From Christiangramia sp. (GTDB taxonomy: Bacteria; Bacteroidota; Bacteroidia; Flavobacteriales; Flavobacteriaceae), in the NCBI RefSeq assembly GCF_029937855.1, contig NZ_JAPYPC010000025.1, positions 1 to 60,985 of the forward strand: a stretch of DNA of 60,985 nucleotides. The letters are read 5' to 3'. The notes beneath the pieces are model-generated. The model saw only the letters and a program-made list of their open reading frames with translations. It was not told the DNA's origin and ran no database searches. The position numbers and the translations under genes are program-made. Below, in pieces: positions 35,303-43,953 of this stretch; positions within the stretch are counted from its first letter, which is position 1, and each line of letters starts with the position of its first letter.

Positions 35303-37684
35303 ATGAAAAATGTATTATTTTTTGTAGGTCTGCTAGTACTTTCTATACAGGCCTATGCACAGGAATTTCGACTTTCCGGTACCGTAACCGAAAATGGAAC
35401 TCCTTTAAATGAAGCTTCAGTGTATGTAAAGAGCTCTGGAGAAGGAACGCTTACCGATGAAAATGGGAATTATTCGCTAAACCTGGAAAAAGGGGAATAT
35501 ACCATTGTTTTTATCTTCGGAAATCAGAAGAGTAAGAAGGTTGTTCTGGATTCAGATAAAGTGCTGAATATAGATCTTTCCGGCGCTAAGGAATCATTAG
35601 ATGAAGTATTTCTTTCCGCAGTAAGGGTGACCGAAAAATCGCCCATTACCTATAGTAATTTAAGCAATGAGGAAATTGAAGACCGAAATCTGGGACAGGA
35701 TATTCCCGTTTTAATGAGTTATATGCCCAACGTGGTGACTACTTCAGATGCCGGTGCCGGGGTTGGATATACCGGAATTAGAGTTCGTGGTAGTGATGCT
35801 ACCAGGGTGAATGTGACTATAAACGGTATTCCCTATAACGATGCGGAAAGTCAGGGCACTTTTTGGGTGAATCTGGGGGATTTTGCCTCATCTGTAGAAA
35901 ATCTGCAATTACAACGAGGAGTAGGGACTTCCACTAACGGAGCCGGAGCTTTTGGTGCCAGTCTTAATATCCTGACAGATTCCTATAAAGAAGAGGCGCA
36001 GGGAGAAATTGCCAATAGTATTGGCTCCTATAATACTTTTAAACACACGGTTAAATTTAGTACAGGTCTTATAAATGATCACTGGTCTTTCGCCGGAAGA
36101 GGTTCCAAGATTAGAAGTGACGGCTATATAGATCGTGCCAGCAGTGACCTTAAGTCTTACTTTCTTCAGGGAACTTATGTAGATGAAAATACGCTGGTAA
36201 AGGCCCTTACTTTTGGTGGAAGCGAACGGACTTATCAGGCATGGTACGGTATAGATAAGGAAACACTGGAAAATGACCGCAGATTTAATCCGGCCGGTAT
36301 TTATACAGATGAAAATGGAAATACCCGGTTCTATGACGATCAAACAGATAATTATAAGCAGGACCACTATCAGTTGCTATGGAACCAGGACTACAATGCT
36401 AACTGGTCTTCAAATATCGCCCTGCATTATACCTACGGAAGGGGATTTTATGAAGAGTTTAATGAAGATGCAGATCTGGCAGAATTCGGACTTCCTTCTT
36501 TTATGGCGGAAGGTGAAGAGATTACTACTTCAGATATCGTGGGGACCAAATGGCTGGATAACCATTTCTACGGAACTGTTTTCAGTTTAAATTACCAGAA
36601 TACCAATTGGGATGTTACTTTAGGAGGTGGCTGGAATAAATACGATGGGGATCATTTTGGAGAAGTGATTTATACGAGATTTGCCCGAAATAACCATCCT
36701 TACGAGCCATATTATTTCAACCAGTCTGAAAAAACCGATTTTAATATCTACGGAAAGGCGAATTTCGCAATTACCGAAAAACTTGCTGGTTATGCAGATC
36801 TTCAGCTTAGAACGGTGAGTTATGAGACCGATGGTTTGCTAGATGATCAAACGCGTTTCCTTAACGATGATAATTTCAGTTTTTTTAATCCTAAGGCTGG
36901 ATTAACCTATGAGATAAATCCGTTTAACCAGCTCTATCTTTCTTACGCCCGAGCGCACCGCGAGCCAAGCCGAAATGATTATGAGAACGGAGATCCGGAG
37001 CCGGAAGAATTAAACGATTTTGAATTGGGATGGAGACATAACACCAGAAATTTCCAGGTGAATACCAACCTGTATTATATGGATTATCAAAATCAACTGG
37101 TGCTTACCGGTGGAATTGATGATGTGGGAGCCTTTATTCGTCAGAATAGTGGGAACAGCTATAGATTAGGACTGGAAATAGATGCAACAGTTAGACTTTC
37201 AAATCAGGTTTCGCTAAGGCCAAATCTTGCTTTAAGTCAGAATAAAAATGTTGATTTTGTTTCCACGTTCAATGGTGAGTTGATAGACTATGGAAATACC
37301 GATATTTCCTATTCTCCGGAAATCGTTGCGGGAAATATTATAAATTATCAACCAGTAAACGGACTTGAATTGAAGCTGCTTTCCAAATATGTTGGAGAAC
37401 AATTTATGAGTAATGTTGAAGCAGAGAACTCTAAACTGGACAGCTACTTTGTGAACGATTTTAATGTACAGTATACCTGGGACGAGCCATGGGTCTTTAG
37501 AGAAGTGGTGCTCACAGGTTTAGTCAATAATATTTTTAATGAGAAATATGTGTCTAATGGGTATTATTTCACGTTTGATGTTCCCAATGAAGATATCCCG
37601 TCTGGAGTTCAAACCTTAGACGGAGCAGGTTTTTACCCGCAAGCCACTACTAACTTTTTGTTGGGATTAACTTTGAAATTTTAA
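35303..37684 (+). CDS. TonB-dependent outer-membrane receptor, probably for thiamine
   Basis: 793 aa. Signal peptide 1-20 (cut after AYAQ). A carboxypeptidase-regulatory-like domain follows (about 23-98), then the plug (VPVLMSYMPNVVT-like segment, VGYTGIRVRGSDATRVNVTI, VENLQLQRGVGTSTNGAGAF), then a 22-strand barrel ending in an aromatic residue (LGLTLKF). Receptors imported through TonB/ExbBD energy take up large or scarce substrates. The TPP riboswitch in its leader points to thiamine or a thiamine compound. A terminator follows. Confidence 0.93.
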   Translation: MKNVLFFVGLLVLSIQAYAQEFRLSGTVTENGTPLNEASVYVKSSGEGTLTDENGNYSLNLEKGEYTIVFIFGNQKSKKVVLDSDKVLNIDLSGAKESLDEVFLSAVRVTEKSPITYSNLSNEEIEDRNLGQDIPVLMSYMPNVVTTSDAGAGVGYTGIRVRGSDATRVNVTINGIPYNDAESQGTFWVNLGDFASSVENLQLQRGVGTSTNGAGAFGASLNILTDSYKEEAQGEIANSIGSYNTFKHTVKFSTGLINDHWSFAGRGSKIRSDGYIDRASSDLKSYFLQGTYVDENTLVKALTFGGSERTYQAWYGIDKETLENDRRFNPAGIYTDENGNTRFYDDQTDNYKQDHYQLLWNQDYNANWSSNIALHYTYGRGFYEEFNEDADLAEFGLPSFMAEGEEITTSDIVGTKWLDNHFYGTVFSLNYQNTNWDVTLGGGWNKYDGDHFGEVIYTRFARNNHPYEPYYFNQSEKTDFNIYGKANFAITEKLAGYADLQLRTVSYETDGLLDDQTRFLNDDNFSFFNPKAGLTYEINPFNQLYLSYARAHREPSRNDYENGDPEPEELNDFELGWRHNTRNFQVNTNLYYMDYQNQLVLTGGIDDVGAFIRQNSGNSYRLGLEIDATVRLSNQVSLRPNLALSQNKNVDFVSTFNGELIDYGNTDISYSPEIVAGNIINYQPVNGLELKLLSKYVGEQFMSNVEAENSKLDSYFVNDFNVQYTWDEPWVFREVVLTGLVNNIFNEKYVSNGYYFTFDVPNEDIPSGVQTLDGAGFYPQATTNFLLGLTLKF

Positions 37685-37706
37685 GTATTTCAAAGGTTTT
37701 TAGCTG

Positions 37707-37747
37707 CCTCCTTTTCTTAATGTAGGGTTTTGAAAAGGAGGTTTTTT
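37707..37747 (+). terminator. Terminator of the TonB receptor gene
   Basis: CCTCCTTTTC (37707-37716) pairs perfectly with GAAAAGGAGG (37732-37741), followed by six T. It reaches the end of the convergent lipoprotein gene. Confidence 0.87.
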
Positions 37748-38174
37748 AGTTAAATACTTCTATTCGGTTACCAAATCTTTCTACACGATATGGTTTCATA
37801 GTGTATCGTCCTTCGCCTTCTACAATCTCTCCCGTAATTACATTGTACTGGTTGTCTTCACATCCACAGGTTGCGATCACGCCATTTACGGTCATCCCGG
37901 AACAGCTATTTGGCGGATGGTTGGGGTCACTTAGTTCAAAAGCTACATATTGGGAATTATTGAGGTTATAAATAACCACGCCTCGAACCCCTTGATTATA
38001 GGTGGCAAAGGAATTACCAGGGAATTGAAGGTCATTATATTCAGGGAAACTAAGATCTAATTGAAACCTGAAATTAAGATCGGGTAAATTAGGATTGTTT
38101 CTCACTTCATCATCAGATCCCGAACATGCCGTGAATATTATAAAAACTGCTATTAAGCTGAAGATTTTTTTCAT
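37746..38174 (-). CDS. Rieske-like lipoprotein lacking iron ligands
   Basis: 142 aa lipoprotein: MKKIFSLIAVFIIFTACSGS, lipobox FTAC (Cys17). The rest has the order of a small Rieske-fold protein: GVRGVVIYNLNNSQYVAFEL, then cysteines in NSCSGM and TCGCEDNQYNVITGE, and a C-terminal YRVERFGNRIEVF. The usual CxH and CxxH ligand pairs read CSG and CGCE, so both histidines are missing and a 2Fe-2S cluster is unlikely. Role unknown; outer or inner membrane anchored. Confidence 0.7.
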   Translation of the reverse strand: MKKIFSLIAVFIIFTACSGSDDEVRNNPNLPDLNFRFQLDLSFPEYNDLQFPGNSFATYNQGVRGVVIYNLNNSQYVAFELSDPNHPPNSCSGMTVNGVIATCGCEDNQYNVITGEIVEGEGRYTMKPYRVERFGNRIEVFN

Positions 38175-38205
38175 GTAATTTTAAGTTGCAACGAAAATAA
38201 TATAA

Positions 38206-38236
38206 TTGTTCTAAAAGATTAAATTTCTTACATTTG
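38206..38236 (+). promoter_or_regulatory. greA-side promoter
   Basis: TTG (38206-38208), 20-bp spacer, TACATTTG (38229-38236). It is directed towards greA, 195 bp away. Confidence 0.65.
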
Positions 38237-38243
38237 TTTAAAG

Positions 38244-38269
38244 AAATCCCGTTCGTAATGGGATTTTTT
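38244..38269 (+). terminator. Terminator-like hairpin right after the greA promoter
   Basis: AAATCCCGTT (38244-38253) pairs with AATGGGATTT (38257-38266, one G-T pair), loop CGT, then a T run. It begins almost at the predicted transcription start. Confidence 0.6.
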
Positions 38270-38293
38270 CAGTTAATGATGCAATAGTTTAAA

Positions 38294-38343
38294 CCCGGAA
38301 AGCTAAAACTTTATAGATCCGGGCAATCCCGCATCCAGGGATT
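38294..38343 (+). promoter_or_regulatory. Structured greA leader
   Basis: Two more hairpins: CCCGGA / TCCGGG (38294-38323) and AATCCC / GGGATT (38325-38343). A third inverted repeat, GGGT-GCA-ACCC within TCAG...CTGA, lies at about 38379-38406. I do not recognise an RNA family. Confidence 0.4.
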
Positions 38344-38430
38344 CAATTATTACTAAAATCATTATAAGGTATTTTTTCGGCTCAGTAAGGGTGCAACCCG
38401 CTGACTGCGAAATATTAAAACGATAAAGTT

Positions 38431-38907
38431 ATGAGTAAAGTATCTTATTATACCCCAGAAGGGTTAAAGAAGCTAAGAGATGAACTTAATCATCTTAAAG
38501 ATGTAGAGCGGCCGAAAGCTTCCCAGGCTATTGGAGAGGCCAGAGATAAAGGGGACCTGAGTGAGAATGCTGAATATGATGCGGCAAAAGAAGCTCAGGG
38601 TTTACTAGAAATGAAAATTTCAAAATTAGAGGAAGTAGTGGCCAATGCCAGGGTGATAGATGAATCCCAGTTAGATACTTCCAAGGTGCTGGTGCATTCC
38701 CATGTGAAGATCAAAAATCAAACAAATAAGGCTGAAATGACTTATAAGCTGGTGGCTCAGAGTGAGGCCGATCTTAAATCAGGTAAAATTTCTGTAGATT
38801 CACCTATCGGAAAAGGGCTCCTCGGGAAAAAAGTAGGTGATACCGCCGAAATAGAAGTTCCTAACGGAACCGTGAAATTTGAAGTTATCGAGATCTGGAG
38901 GGAATAA
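38431..38907 (+). CDS. greA: Transcription elongation factor GreA
   Basis: Rescues backtracked RNA polymerase by stimulating transcript cleavage. 158 aa, the standard length. The N-terminal coiled coil (about 10-75) has the tip motif GDLSENAEYDAAKEAQ with the catalytic acidic residues; the C-terminal FKBP-like domain ends VPNGTVKFEVIEIW. It has a long structured leader. The HIT gene follows after 97 bp. Confidence 0.96.
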   Translation: MSKVSYYTPEGLKKLRDELNHLKDVERPKASQAIGEARDKGDLSENAEYDAAKEAQGLLEMKISKLEEVVANARVIDESQLDTSKVLVHSHVKIKNQTNKAEMTYKLVAQSEADLKSGKISVDSPIGKGLLGKKVGDTAEIEVPNGTVKFEVIEIWRE

Positions 38908-39004
38908 TCTCTGTCCATTTCAGTTAAAATTTATCCTTTTCTTTCATCTATAATTTCGGATTTGAGAAAAGGATTCTTTAATTTTATTAAAAACCAACCT
39001 AATC

Positions 39005-39400
39005 ATGCCAACACTATTCACAAAGATCGTAAAAGGGGAAGTGCCTGCTTATAAAGTAGCTGAAAATAGCCAGTTTCTGGCTTTTCTGGATATCAGGCCC
39101 AATGCAAAAGGTCATGTGCTTTGTATTCCGAAGAAAGAAATCGATAAGATTTGGGATCTCGGAGAAGAAATGTACCACGAGTTGATGCGTTTTGCGAGAA
39201 GTGTATCTATAGCTCTTGAAAAGACAGTTCCCTGCAAAAGGGTAGGAATGGCTGTGGTAGGTCTGGAAGTGCCACATACTCATGTGCACCTAATTCCTCT
39301 TAATAGCATGAAGGATATGGATTTTTCGAACCATTTTGAAATGAGCGATGAAGAATTCAAAGAGCTGGCCGCAGCCATAAATTCGAACATTGAACTGTGA
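39005..39400 (+). CDS. HIT family nucleotide hydrolase
   Basis: 131 aa. The histidine triad is VPHTHVHLIPL near residues 93-103; the N-terminal FTKIVKGEVPAYKVAENSQF and LDIRPNAKGHVLCIPKKE are typical of the Hint/HinT branch. Such enzymes hydrolyse AMP-linked compounds; the true substrate is rarely known. The stop overlaps the next start (GTGA). Confidence 0.94.
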   Translation: MPTLFTKIVKGEVPAYKVAENSQFLAFLDIRPNAKGHVLCIPKKEIDKIWDLGEEMYHELMRFARSVSIALEKTVPCKRVGMAVVGLEVPHTHVHLIPLNSMKDMDFSNHFEMSDEEFKELAAAINSNIEL

Positions 39401-39810
39401 CCAATAGCGACGATTTTAAACTTAGCCTGAAAATTAGAATAGACTGGAGCGATCTCGATATGTATGAGCACGTAAACAACGTTTCTTATATGCGGTATCT
39501 CCAAAGCGGAAGGGTGAATTTTTGGGAGGCTTCCGGGATTCATAAATTCTACCGGAATTCAAACCAGGGAACCATGCTGGTTTCAACTAAATGTGATTTT
39601 AAAAAGTCACTGTACTATCCTGGCGATGCCATTATAAAAACCGGGCTTGATTTTATTGGTAATACCAGTTTTGGCTTGAAGCATGTTATTCTGAATGAAC
39701 AAAACGAACTTTGTGCGGAAGGAAAGGATATCGTAGTTTGTTTCGATTTTGAAAATAAGACAACTTTTCCTGTTCCAGATTGGTTACGCGAAAAAATAGT
39801 TGAATTTTAA
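39397..39810 (+). CDS. Acyl-CoA thioesterase (hotdog fold, 4HBT type)
   Basis: 137 aa. The catalytic pattern IDWSDLDMYEHVNNVSYMRY (Asp and the HVNN phrase) identifies the 4-hydroxybenzoyl-CoA thioesterase/FcbC-YbgC branch of the hotdog fold. It starts with GTG at 39397, overlapping the HIT gene by four bases, so it is translated in coupling. It converges on the histidine kinase gene with a 4-bp overlap. Confidence 0.92.
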   Translation: MTNSDDFKLSLKIRIDWSDLDMYEHVNNVSYMRYLQSGRVNFWEASGIHKFYRNSNQGTMLVSTKCDFKKSLYYPGDAIIKTGLDFIGNTSFGLKHVILNEQNELCAEGKDIVVCFDFENKTTFPVPDWLREKIVEF

Positions 39811-40955
39811 ACTTTTTTCAGACTTATCTGAAAGGTAGTTCCTTTATTAATTTCACTTCGGGCAACTTTGATCTTTCCTTTGTGGTATTCTTCAATGATT
39901 CTTTTGGCTAAAGAAAGACCAAGGCCCCAACCACGTTTTTTGGTAGTTTGTCCAGGTTCAAAAATAGATCTGAATTTGTTTTTATCTATACCCTTCCCGG
40001 TATCACTAATATAGATATGCGCCTGCTTTAAATCCTGTTTTATCTCAATTAAAAGCTCGCCTTTGCCCCTCATGGCATCAATGGCATTTTTAACCAGGTT
40101 TTCTATGGTCCAGCTGTAAAGCTGTTCGTTAAGCATCACATTTATTGGTTGGCGGGGAGTTCTTATACTAAAATCTATAAGATTAGAGCTTCTGTTTTTT
40201 AGATATTCGAAACTTTCTTTCGTGGAGCCAACAATATCAGTTTTTTGTAAATTAGGTAAAGAACCTATCTTGGAGAATCTTTCGGTAATGGTTCGTAACC
40301 TGTCAATATCCTTTTCCATTTCCTCCACATAAGACGGATTAATATTTTCAGCTTTTAAAATTTCAGTCCAGCCAATAAGAGAACTTAGCGGTGTACCTAT
40401 CTGGTGAGCAGTTTCTTTTGCCATTCCCGCCCACAGCTTATTTTGCTCGCTGGATTTGGTAGTAGTATAAAAAAAGTAAACCACTCCTATAAATAAAAAT
40501 CCAATTAGGGTAAGGCCAATGGGATAATACTTTAGCTTATTCAGGGCAGGGGAATTACCGTAATATAAATATTGGATTTGACCTTCGCCCAGATCTATGA
40601 TAATGGGTTCGTTTTCTTCTTTAAGATCTTCCAGGTACTCCCGGGTTCTATCCTGATCTTCGAGGATTATAGGATCAAGATTGGTAGTGTAGGCAATTTC
40701 GCCTTCCTCATTGGTATGGATTATTGGAATGGTAGTGTTATTATTTAAAATTTCGAGAATAAGGCTAAGGTCGGCATCTTCAGGAGCATTGCTTAACTCT
40801 TCCTGTGCCTGCGCCCAGATATTCATTTTTGCCCGTTCATCTTCTTTTAGCCGCTGAAAAAATATGCTTGTATTCCAGAGCACCAAAACGATGACCACAA
40901 GGCAGGAAATAATGATAAACCAGCGATTAAAGCTGCGTTCGTCGGGTAGATTCAT
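39807..40955 (-). CDS. Membrane sensor histidine kinase
   Basis: 382 aa. Helices at about 12-34 and 144-164 enclose a ~110-residue periplasmic sensor. The phosphoacceptor helix is GMAKETAHQIGTPLSSLIGW (H184), and the ATPase carries NLVKNAIDAM, SDTGKGID and KRGWGLGLSLAKRI. The AHQIGTPLSS form is common in Bacteroidota NtrB-like kinases. No response regulator is adjacent, so it is an orphan here. Confidence 0.93.
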   Translation of the reverse strand: MNLPDERSFNRWFIIISCLVVIVLVLWNTSIFFQRLKEDERAKMNIWAQAQEELSNAPEDADLSLILEILNNNTTIPIIHTNEEGEIAYTTNLDPIILEDQDRTREYLEDLKEENEPIIIDLGEGQIQYLYYGNSPALNKLKYYPIGLTLIGFLFIGVVYFFYTTTKSSEQNKLWAGMAKETAHQIGTPLSSLIGWTEILKAENINPSYVEEMEKDIDRLRTITERFSKIGSLPNLQKTDIVGSTKESFEYLKNRSSNLIDFSIRTPRQPINVMLNEQLYSWTIENLVKNAIDAMRGKGELLIEIKQDLKQAHIYISDTGKGIDKNKFRSIFEPGQTTKKRGWGLGLSLAKRIIEEYHKGKIKVARSEINKGTTFQISLKKV

Positions 40956-41047
40956 GTATGATTCCGGCTTTTAATCCAAAATAAATATAAGCGTTTTAAA
41001 ACTAATTTTATTGTAATGCATTGCTTTTCATTCCTTGTTTGATTCTT

Positions 41048-41055
41048 TATCTTTG
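41048..41055 (+). promoter_or_regulatory. Promoter -7 box before the flavin reductase gene
   Basis: TATCTTTG matches TAnnTTTG, 14 bp before the ATG, giving a very short leader. Confidence 0.45.
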
Positions 41056-41069
41056 ACGAAAATTCACCG

Positions 41070-41942
41070 ATGTTAAGTATAGAACCTAAGGAGGTAAGTG
41101 TAGGGAAATTGCATCAATATCTTTTGGGAGCCATTGGTCCCAGGCCAATTGCTTTTGCAAGTACTATAGATGAAGATGGTAAACCCAATCTTTCACCATT
41201 TAGTTTTTTCAATGTTTTTGGTGCGAATCCTCCGGTATTGATCTTTTCACCGGCAAGACGGGGAAGGGATAATACCACGAAACATACTTTTGAAAACGCT
41301 AAGAGGGTAGATGAGGTTGTGATCAATATTGTGAATTATGATATTGTTCAGCAGATGTCACTTTCCAGTACAGAATATGCTGAAGGGGTGAATGAATTCG
41401 ATAAAGCAGGCTTAAGCATGCTGAAGTCTGATCTGGTAAAGCCCTTTCGGGTGGCAGAATCTCCGGTTCAGCTTGAATGTAAGATCAAAGAAATTGTGGA
41501 AACGGGTACTGAAGGCGGTGCCGGAAACCTGGTGATCTGCCATGTGGTAAAAATGCATATAAAAGAGGAAATTCTTGATGAAAGCGGGTTTATAGATCAG
41601 CATAAAATAGATCAGGTAGCACGTATGGGCGGTAACTGGTACACGCGTGCTAAAATGGGAATGTTTGAAGTTCCAAAACCACTTTCTACTTTGGGAATAG
41701 GTGTAGATGCGATGCCAGAAGAAATTCGCAAGAGCACCGTTTTAACCGGAAATGACCTGGGAAAGTTAGGAAATGTCGAAGCTTTACCTGAAAACGGTGA
41801 AATAGAAGAATTTCTTAATTCGAATTCAGAAGAAGCCGAACTTGTAAAAAGCGGTGATAAACAAAAAATTCATAAACAGGCTCAGGTTTATCTTGAAAAA
41901 GATCAGCCGGAAAATGCCTGGAAAATATTATTAGCAAAATAA
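41070..41942 (+). CDS. Flavin reductase-like FMN-binding protein
   Basis: 290 aa. The split-barrel flavin reductase domain spans about 10-200: LLGAIGPRPIAFASTIDEDG, NLSPFSFFNVFGANPPVLIF, RDNTTKHTFENAK. The remaining ~90 residues are a C-terminal extension with no domain I recognise. It likely binds FMN; the electron donor and acceptor are unknown. The DUF3127 gene follows after eight bases. Confidence 0.9.
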   Translation: MLSIEPKEVSVGKLHQYLLGAIGPRPIAFASTIDEDGKPNLSPFSFFNVFGANPPVLIFSPARRGRDNTTKHTFENAKRVDEVVINIVNYDIVQQMSLSSTEYAEGVNEFDKAGLSMLKSDLVKPFRVAESPVQLECKIKEIVETGTEGGAGNLVICHVVKMHIKEEILDESGFIDQHKIDQVARMGGNWYTRAKMGMFEVPKPLSTLGIGVDAMPEEIRKSTVLTGNDLGKLGNVEALPENGEIEEFLNSNSEEAELVKSGDKQKIHKQAQVYLEKDQPENAWKILLAK

Positions 41943-41950
41943 ACGAGACA

Positions 41951-42325
41951 ATGGAAGTACAGGGAAAGATTAAACTTATTGGAGAAACCAAGACTTTTGG
42001 GAACAATGGTTTTCAAAAAAGAGAAATGGTAGTCACTACCGAGGAGCAGTATCCACAACATATCATGATTGAATTTGTTCAGGATAAATGCAGTCTTTTA
42101 GATGCATTTCAGGTGGGACAACCGGTAAAAATTGGAGTAAACCTAAGAGGACGTGAATGGGTAAGTCCACAGGGCGAAACTAAATATTTCAACTCTATCC
42201 AGGGATGGAGAATTGAGAACCTGGCCGCTCAACAACCATCGGGAGGTTCTAATGTGCCACCACCAGACCAGTTCGAGCCTGCCAGTGATTTGAATGAAGA
42301 AGATTACGACGATCTTCCCTTCTAG
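41951..42325 (+). CDS. DUF3127 family protein
   Basis: 124 aa Bacteroidota protein with an OB-fold look. Pattern: GKIKLIGETKTFGNNGFQKR, EMVVTTEEQYPQHIMIEFVQ, VGQPVKIGVNLRGREW, then a Pro/acid-rich tail ending EEDYDDLPF. The acidic, proline-rich tail ending DDLPF is like the tail of single-stranded DNA-binding proteins (which usually end DDIPF), so a DNA-associated role is possible but unproven. Confidence 0.9.
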   Translation: MEVQGKIKLIGETKTFGNNGFQKREMVVTTEEQYPQHIMIEFVQDKCSLLDAFQVGQPVKIGVNLRGREWVSPQGETKYFNSIQGWRIENLAAQQPSGGSNVPPPDQFEPASDLNEEDYDDLPF

Positions 42326-42724
42326 AATAATTTAAGTTATTTCGACCAGCGGGCGAAATCTCTTGAGATCTCTCAATTTCGTTCGGGATGACCCATTTTA
42401 AAAATTTTTGTAGAACTGAGCTTGTCAAAGTTCGAGGTATAAAAAAGGAATATTTTTATTTAGTGATAAAGCGTATTTTGATCATACTGAACTTGTTTGA
42501 GCGTTTCTGGCTAACACCACAAATAAAAATTCAGTTTTGGAGGAGGTTGTCTAAAAAGTCCTTATTTCGTCAAGCTGAACTTGATTCAGCTTCTAAGTGC
42601 TTTTGATTTTCAATTAGTTGAGATCCTGAAATAAATTCAGGATGACGTTTCCTTATAATAATATCAAAGTCGGGTTAGAAATCTCGCCGGACTTTTTTAT
42701 TTTCAGATTCTAAAATCAGAATAT
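42326..42724. other. Repeat-rich intergenic region
   Basis: No gene. It carries five short palindromic elements (see the repeat entry). The aat reading frame starts at the right end. Confidence 0.6.
42345..42655. repeat. Cluster of REP-like elements before aat
   Basis: Elements at about 42349-42391 (GCGAAATCTC / TTTCGTTCGGGATGACC), 42414-42438 (ACTGAGCTTGTCAAAGTTCG), 42483-42504 (CATACTGAACTTGTTTGAGC), 42568-42594 (GTCAAGCTGAACTTGATTCA) and 42623-42652 (GATCCTGAAATAAATTCAGG plus ATGACG). They belong to the same families as elsewhere in the window but are more degraded. Confidence 0.7.
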
Positions 42725-43363
42725 TTGTATTTTATTCAACCATATGAAAAGCTACCTCCGGTAACTTACGCCGATGATGAAGGTTTGCTTGCTGTGGGCA
42801 GAGATCTGAGTCCCAAAAGGCTAAAAGAAGCTTATTATAAAGGAGTTTTTCCCTGGTACAGCGAAGGTCAGCCGGTGCTTTGGTGGTCCCCAGATCCCCG
42901 AATGGTGCTTTTTCCAGAGAACCTGAAAATAGCAAAAAGCATGAGGCCTTATTTAAATCAGGAGAAATTTCAGGTGACTTTCAATCAGGAATTTGAAAAA
43001 ATCATGGAGAATTGTGGCCAAATTGATAGAAAGGGACAGGATGGAACCTGGATCACTTCAGAGATAAAAGAAAATTATCTTCAGCTGCATAATGAAGGTT
43101 TAGCTCATTCTGTTGAGGTCTGGGATAGTGAAAAGTTAGTGGGCGGACTGTATGGTATCTACTTAAAAGATAAACATGTCTTCTGCGGGGAAAGTATGTT
43201 TACAAAAGCCAGCAATGCTTCAAAATTCGGTTTTATAAAGCTGGTTCAGAAATTACAAAAAGAAGGAGTAGAATTAATTGACTGCCAGATTTATACGAGT
43301 CATTTGAAAAGCCTTGGTGCTGAAGAAATTTCCAGGGATGAGTTTTTAAAATATCTTAAATAG
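42725..43363 (+). CDS. aat: Leucyl/phenylalanyl-tRNA--protein transferase
   Basis: Adds Leu or Phe to N-terminal Arg/Lys of proteins, marking them for ClpAP (N-end rule). 212 aa. Landmarks: YADDEGLLAVGRDLSPKRL, GVFPWYSEGQPVLWWSPDPR, GTWITSEIKENYLQLHNEGL, AHSVEVW and VFCGESMFTKASNASKFGF. The reading frame opens with a TTG at 42725 (FIQPYEKLPP follows) and no ATG fits. It converges on tag with an 8-bp overlap. Confidence 0.94.
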   Translation: MYFIQPYEKLPPVTYADDEGLLAVGRDLSPKRLKEAYYKGVFPWYSEGQPVLWWSPDPRMVLFPENLKIAKSMRPYLNQEKFQVTFNQEFEKIMENCGQIDRKGQDGTWITSEIKENYLQLHNEGLAHSVEVWDSEKLVGGLYGIYLKDKHVFCGESMFTKASNASKFGFIKLVQKLQKEGVELIDCQIYTSHLKSLGAEEISRDEFLKYLK

Positions 43364-43949
43364 AGACTTTTTCTCCAAGTTTTTTAACTTCTTCATATTT
43401 GAAACAATCTACCTCGTGGTCGTTCACCATCCCGGTAGCCTGCATATGAGCATACATCACCGTGGAGCCAACAAATTTAAAGCCTCTTTTTTTTAGATCT
43501 TTACTTAGTTTATCGCTAATATCAGTAGTAGCCGGAGCTTTTTTATAATCTTCGACTTTGTTCTGGATAGGCTGTCCTTCTACGAACTGCCAGATATATT
43601 TAGTAAAACTGCCAAATTCATCCTGGATCTTCATGAATTCCCTGGCATTGGTCACCGCAGCCCTGATCTTCATCTGGTTTCTGATAATACCCGCATTCTG
43701 CATCAATTCAGTAATTTTAGCGTCTTTATATTGGGCAATCTTGCGATAATCAAAATTGTCAAAAGCTTCCCTGAAATTGTTTCGTTTGCGTAAAACAGTG
43801 ATCCAGCTTAAGCCAGCCTGGAAAGTTTCCAGCGTTAAAAATTCGAATAAAGTTTCATCATCCAAAACGGGAACCCCCCATTCATGATCGTGATAAGCTT
43901 CATATAAAGGATCACCTACGCACCAGCCACAACGTTTAATTTCTTGCAT
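43356..43949 (-). CDS. tag: DNA-3-methyladenine glycosylase I
   Basis: Removes 3-methyladenine from alkylated DNA. 197 aa from ATG 43949; the open frame extends further upstream, but that part overlaps the TonB-like gene and lacks family similarity. Landmarks: RCGWCVGDPLYEAYHDHEWG at the N-terminus (zinc-binding Cys, substrate site), FEFLTLETFQAGLSWITVLR, and the C-terminal zinc ligands in MQATGMVNDHEVDCF. It starts four bases after the transducer gene's stop. Confidence 0.95.
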   Translation of the reverse strand: MQEIKRCGWCVGDPLYEAYHDHEWGVPVLDDETLFEFLTLETFQAGLSWITVLRKRNNFREAFDNFDYRKIAQYKDAKITELMQNAGIIRNQMKIRAAVTNAREFMKIQDEFGSFTKYIWQFVEGQPIQNKVEDYKKAPATTDISDKLSKDLKKRGFKFVGSTVMYAHMQATGMVNDHEVDCFKYEEVKKLGEKVSI

Positions 43950-43953
43950 AAAT

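Noticed and set aside
42388-42606. 72-codon plus-strand frame
   Set aside because: Made almost entirely of repeat elements in an intergenic region.
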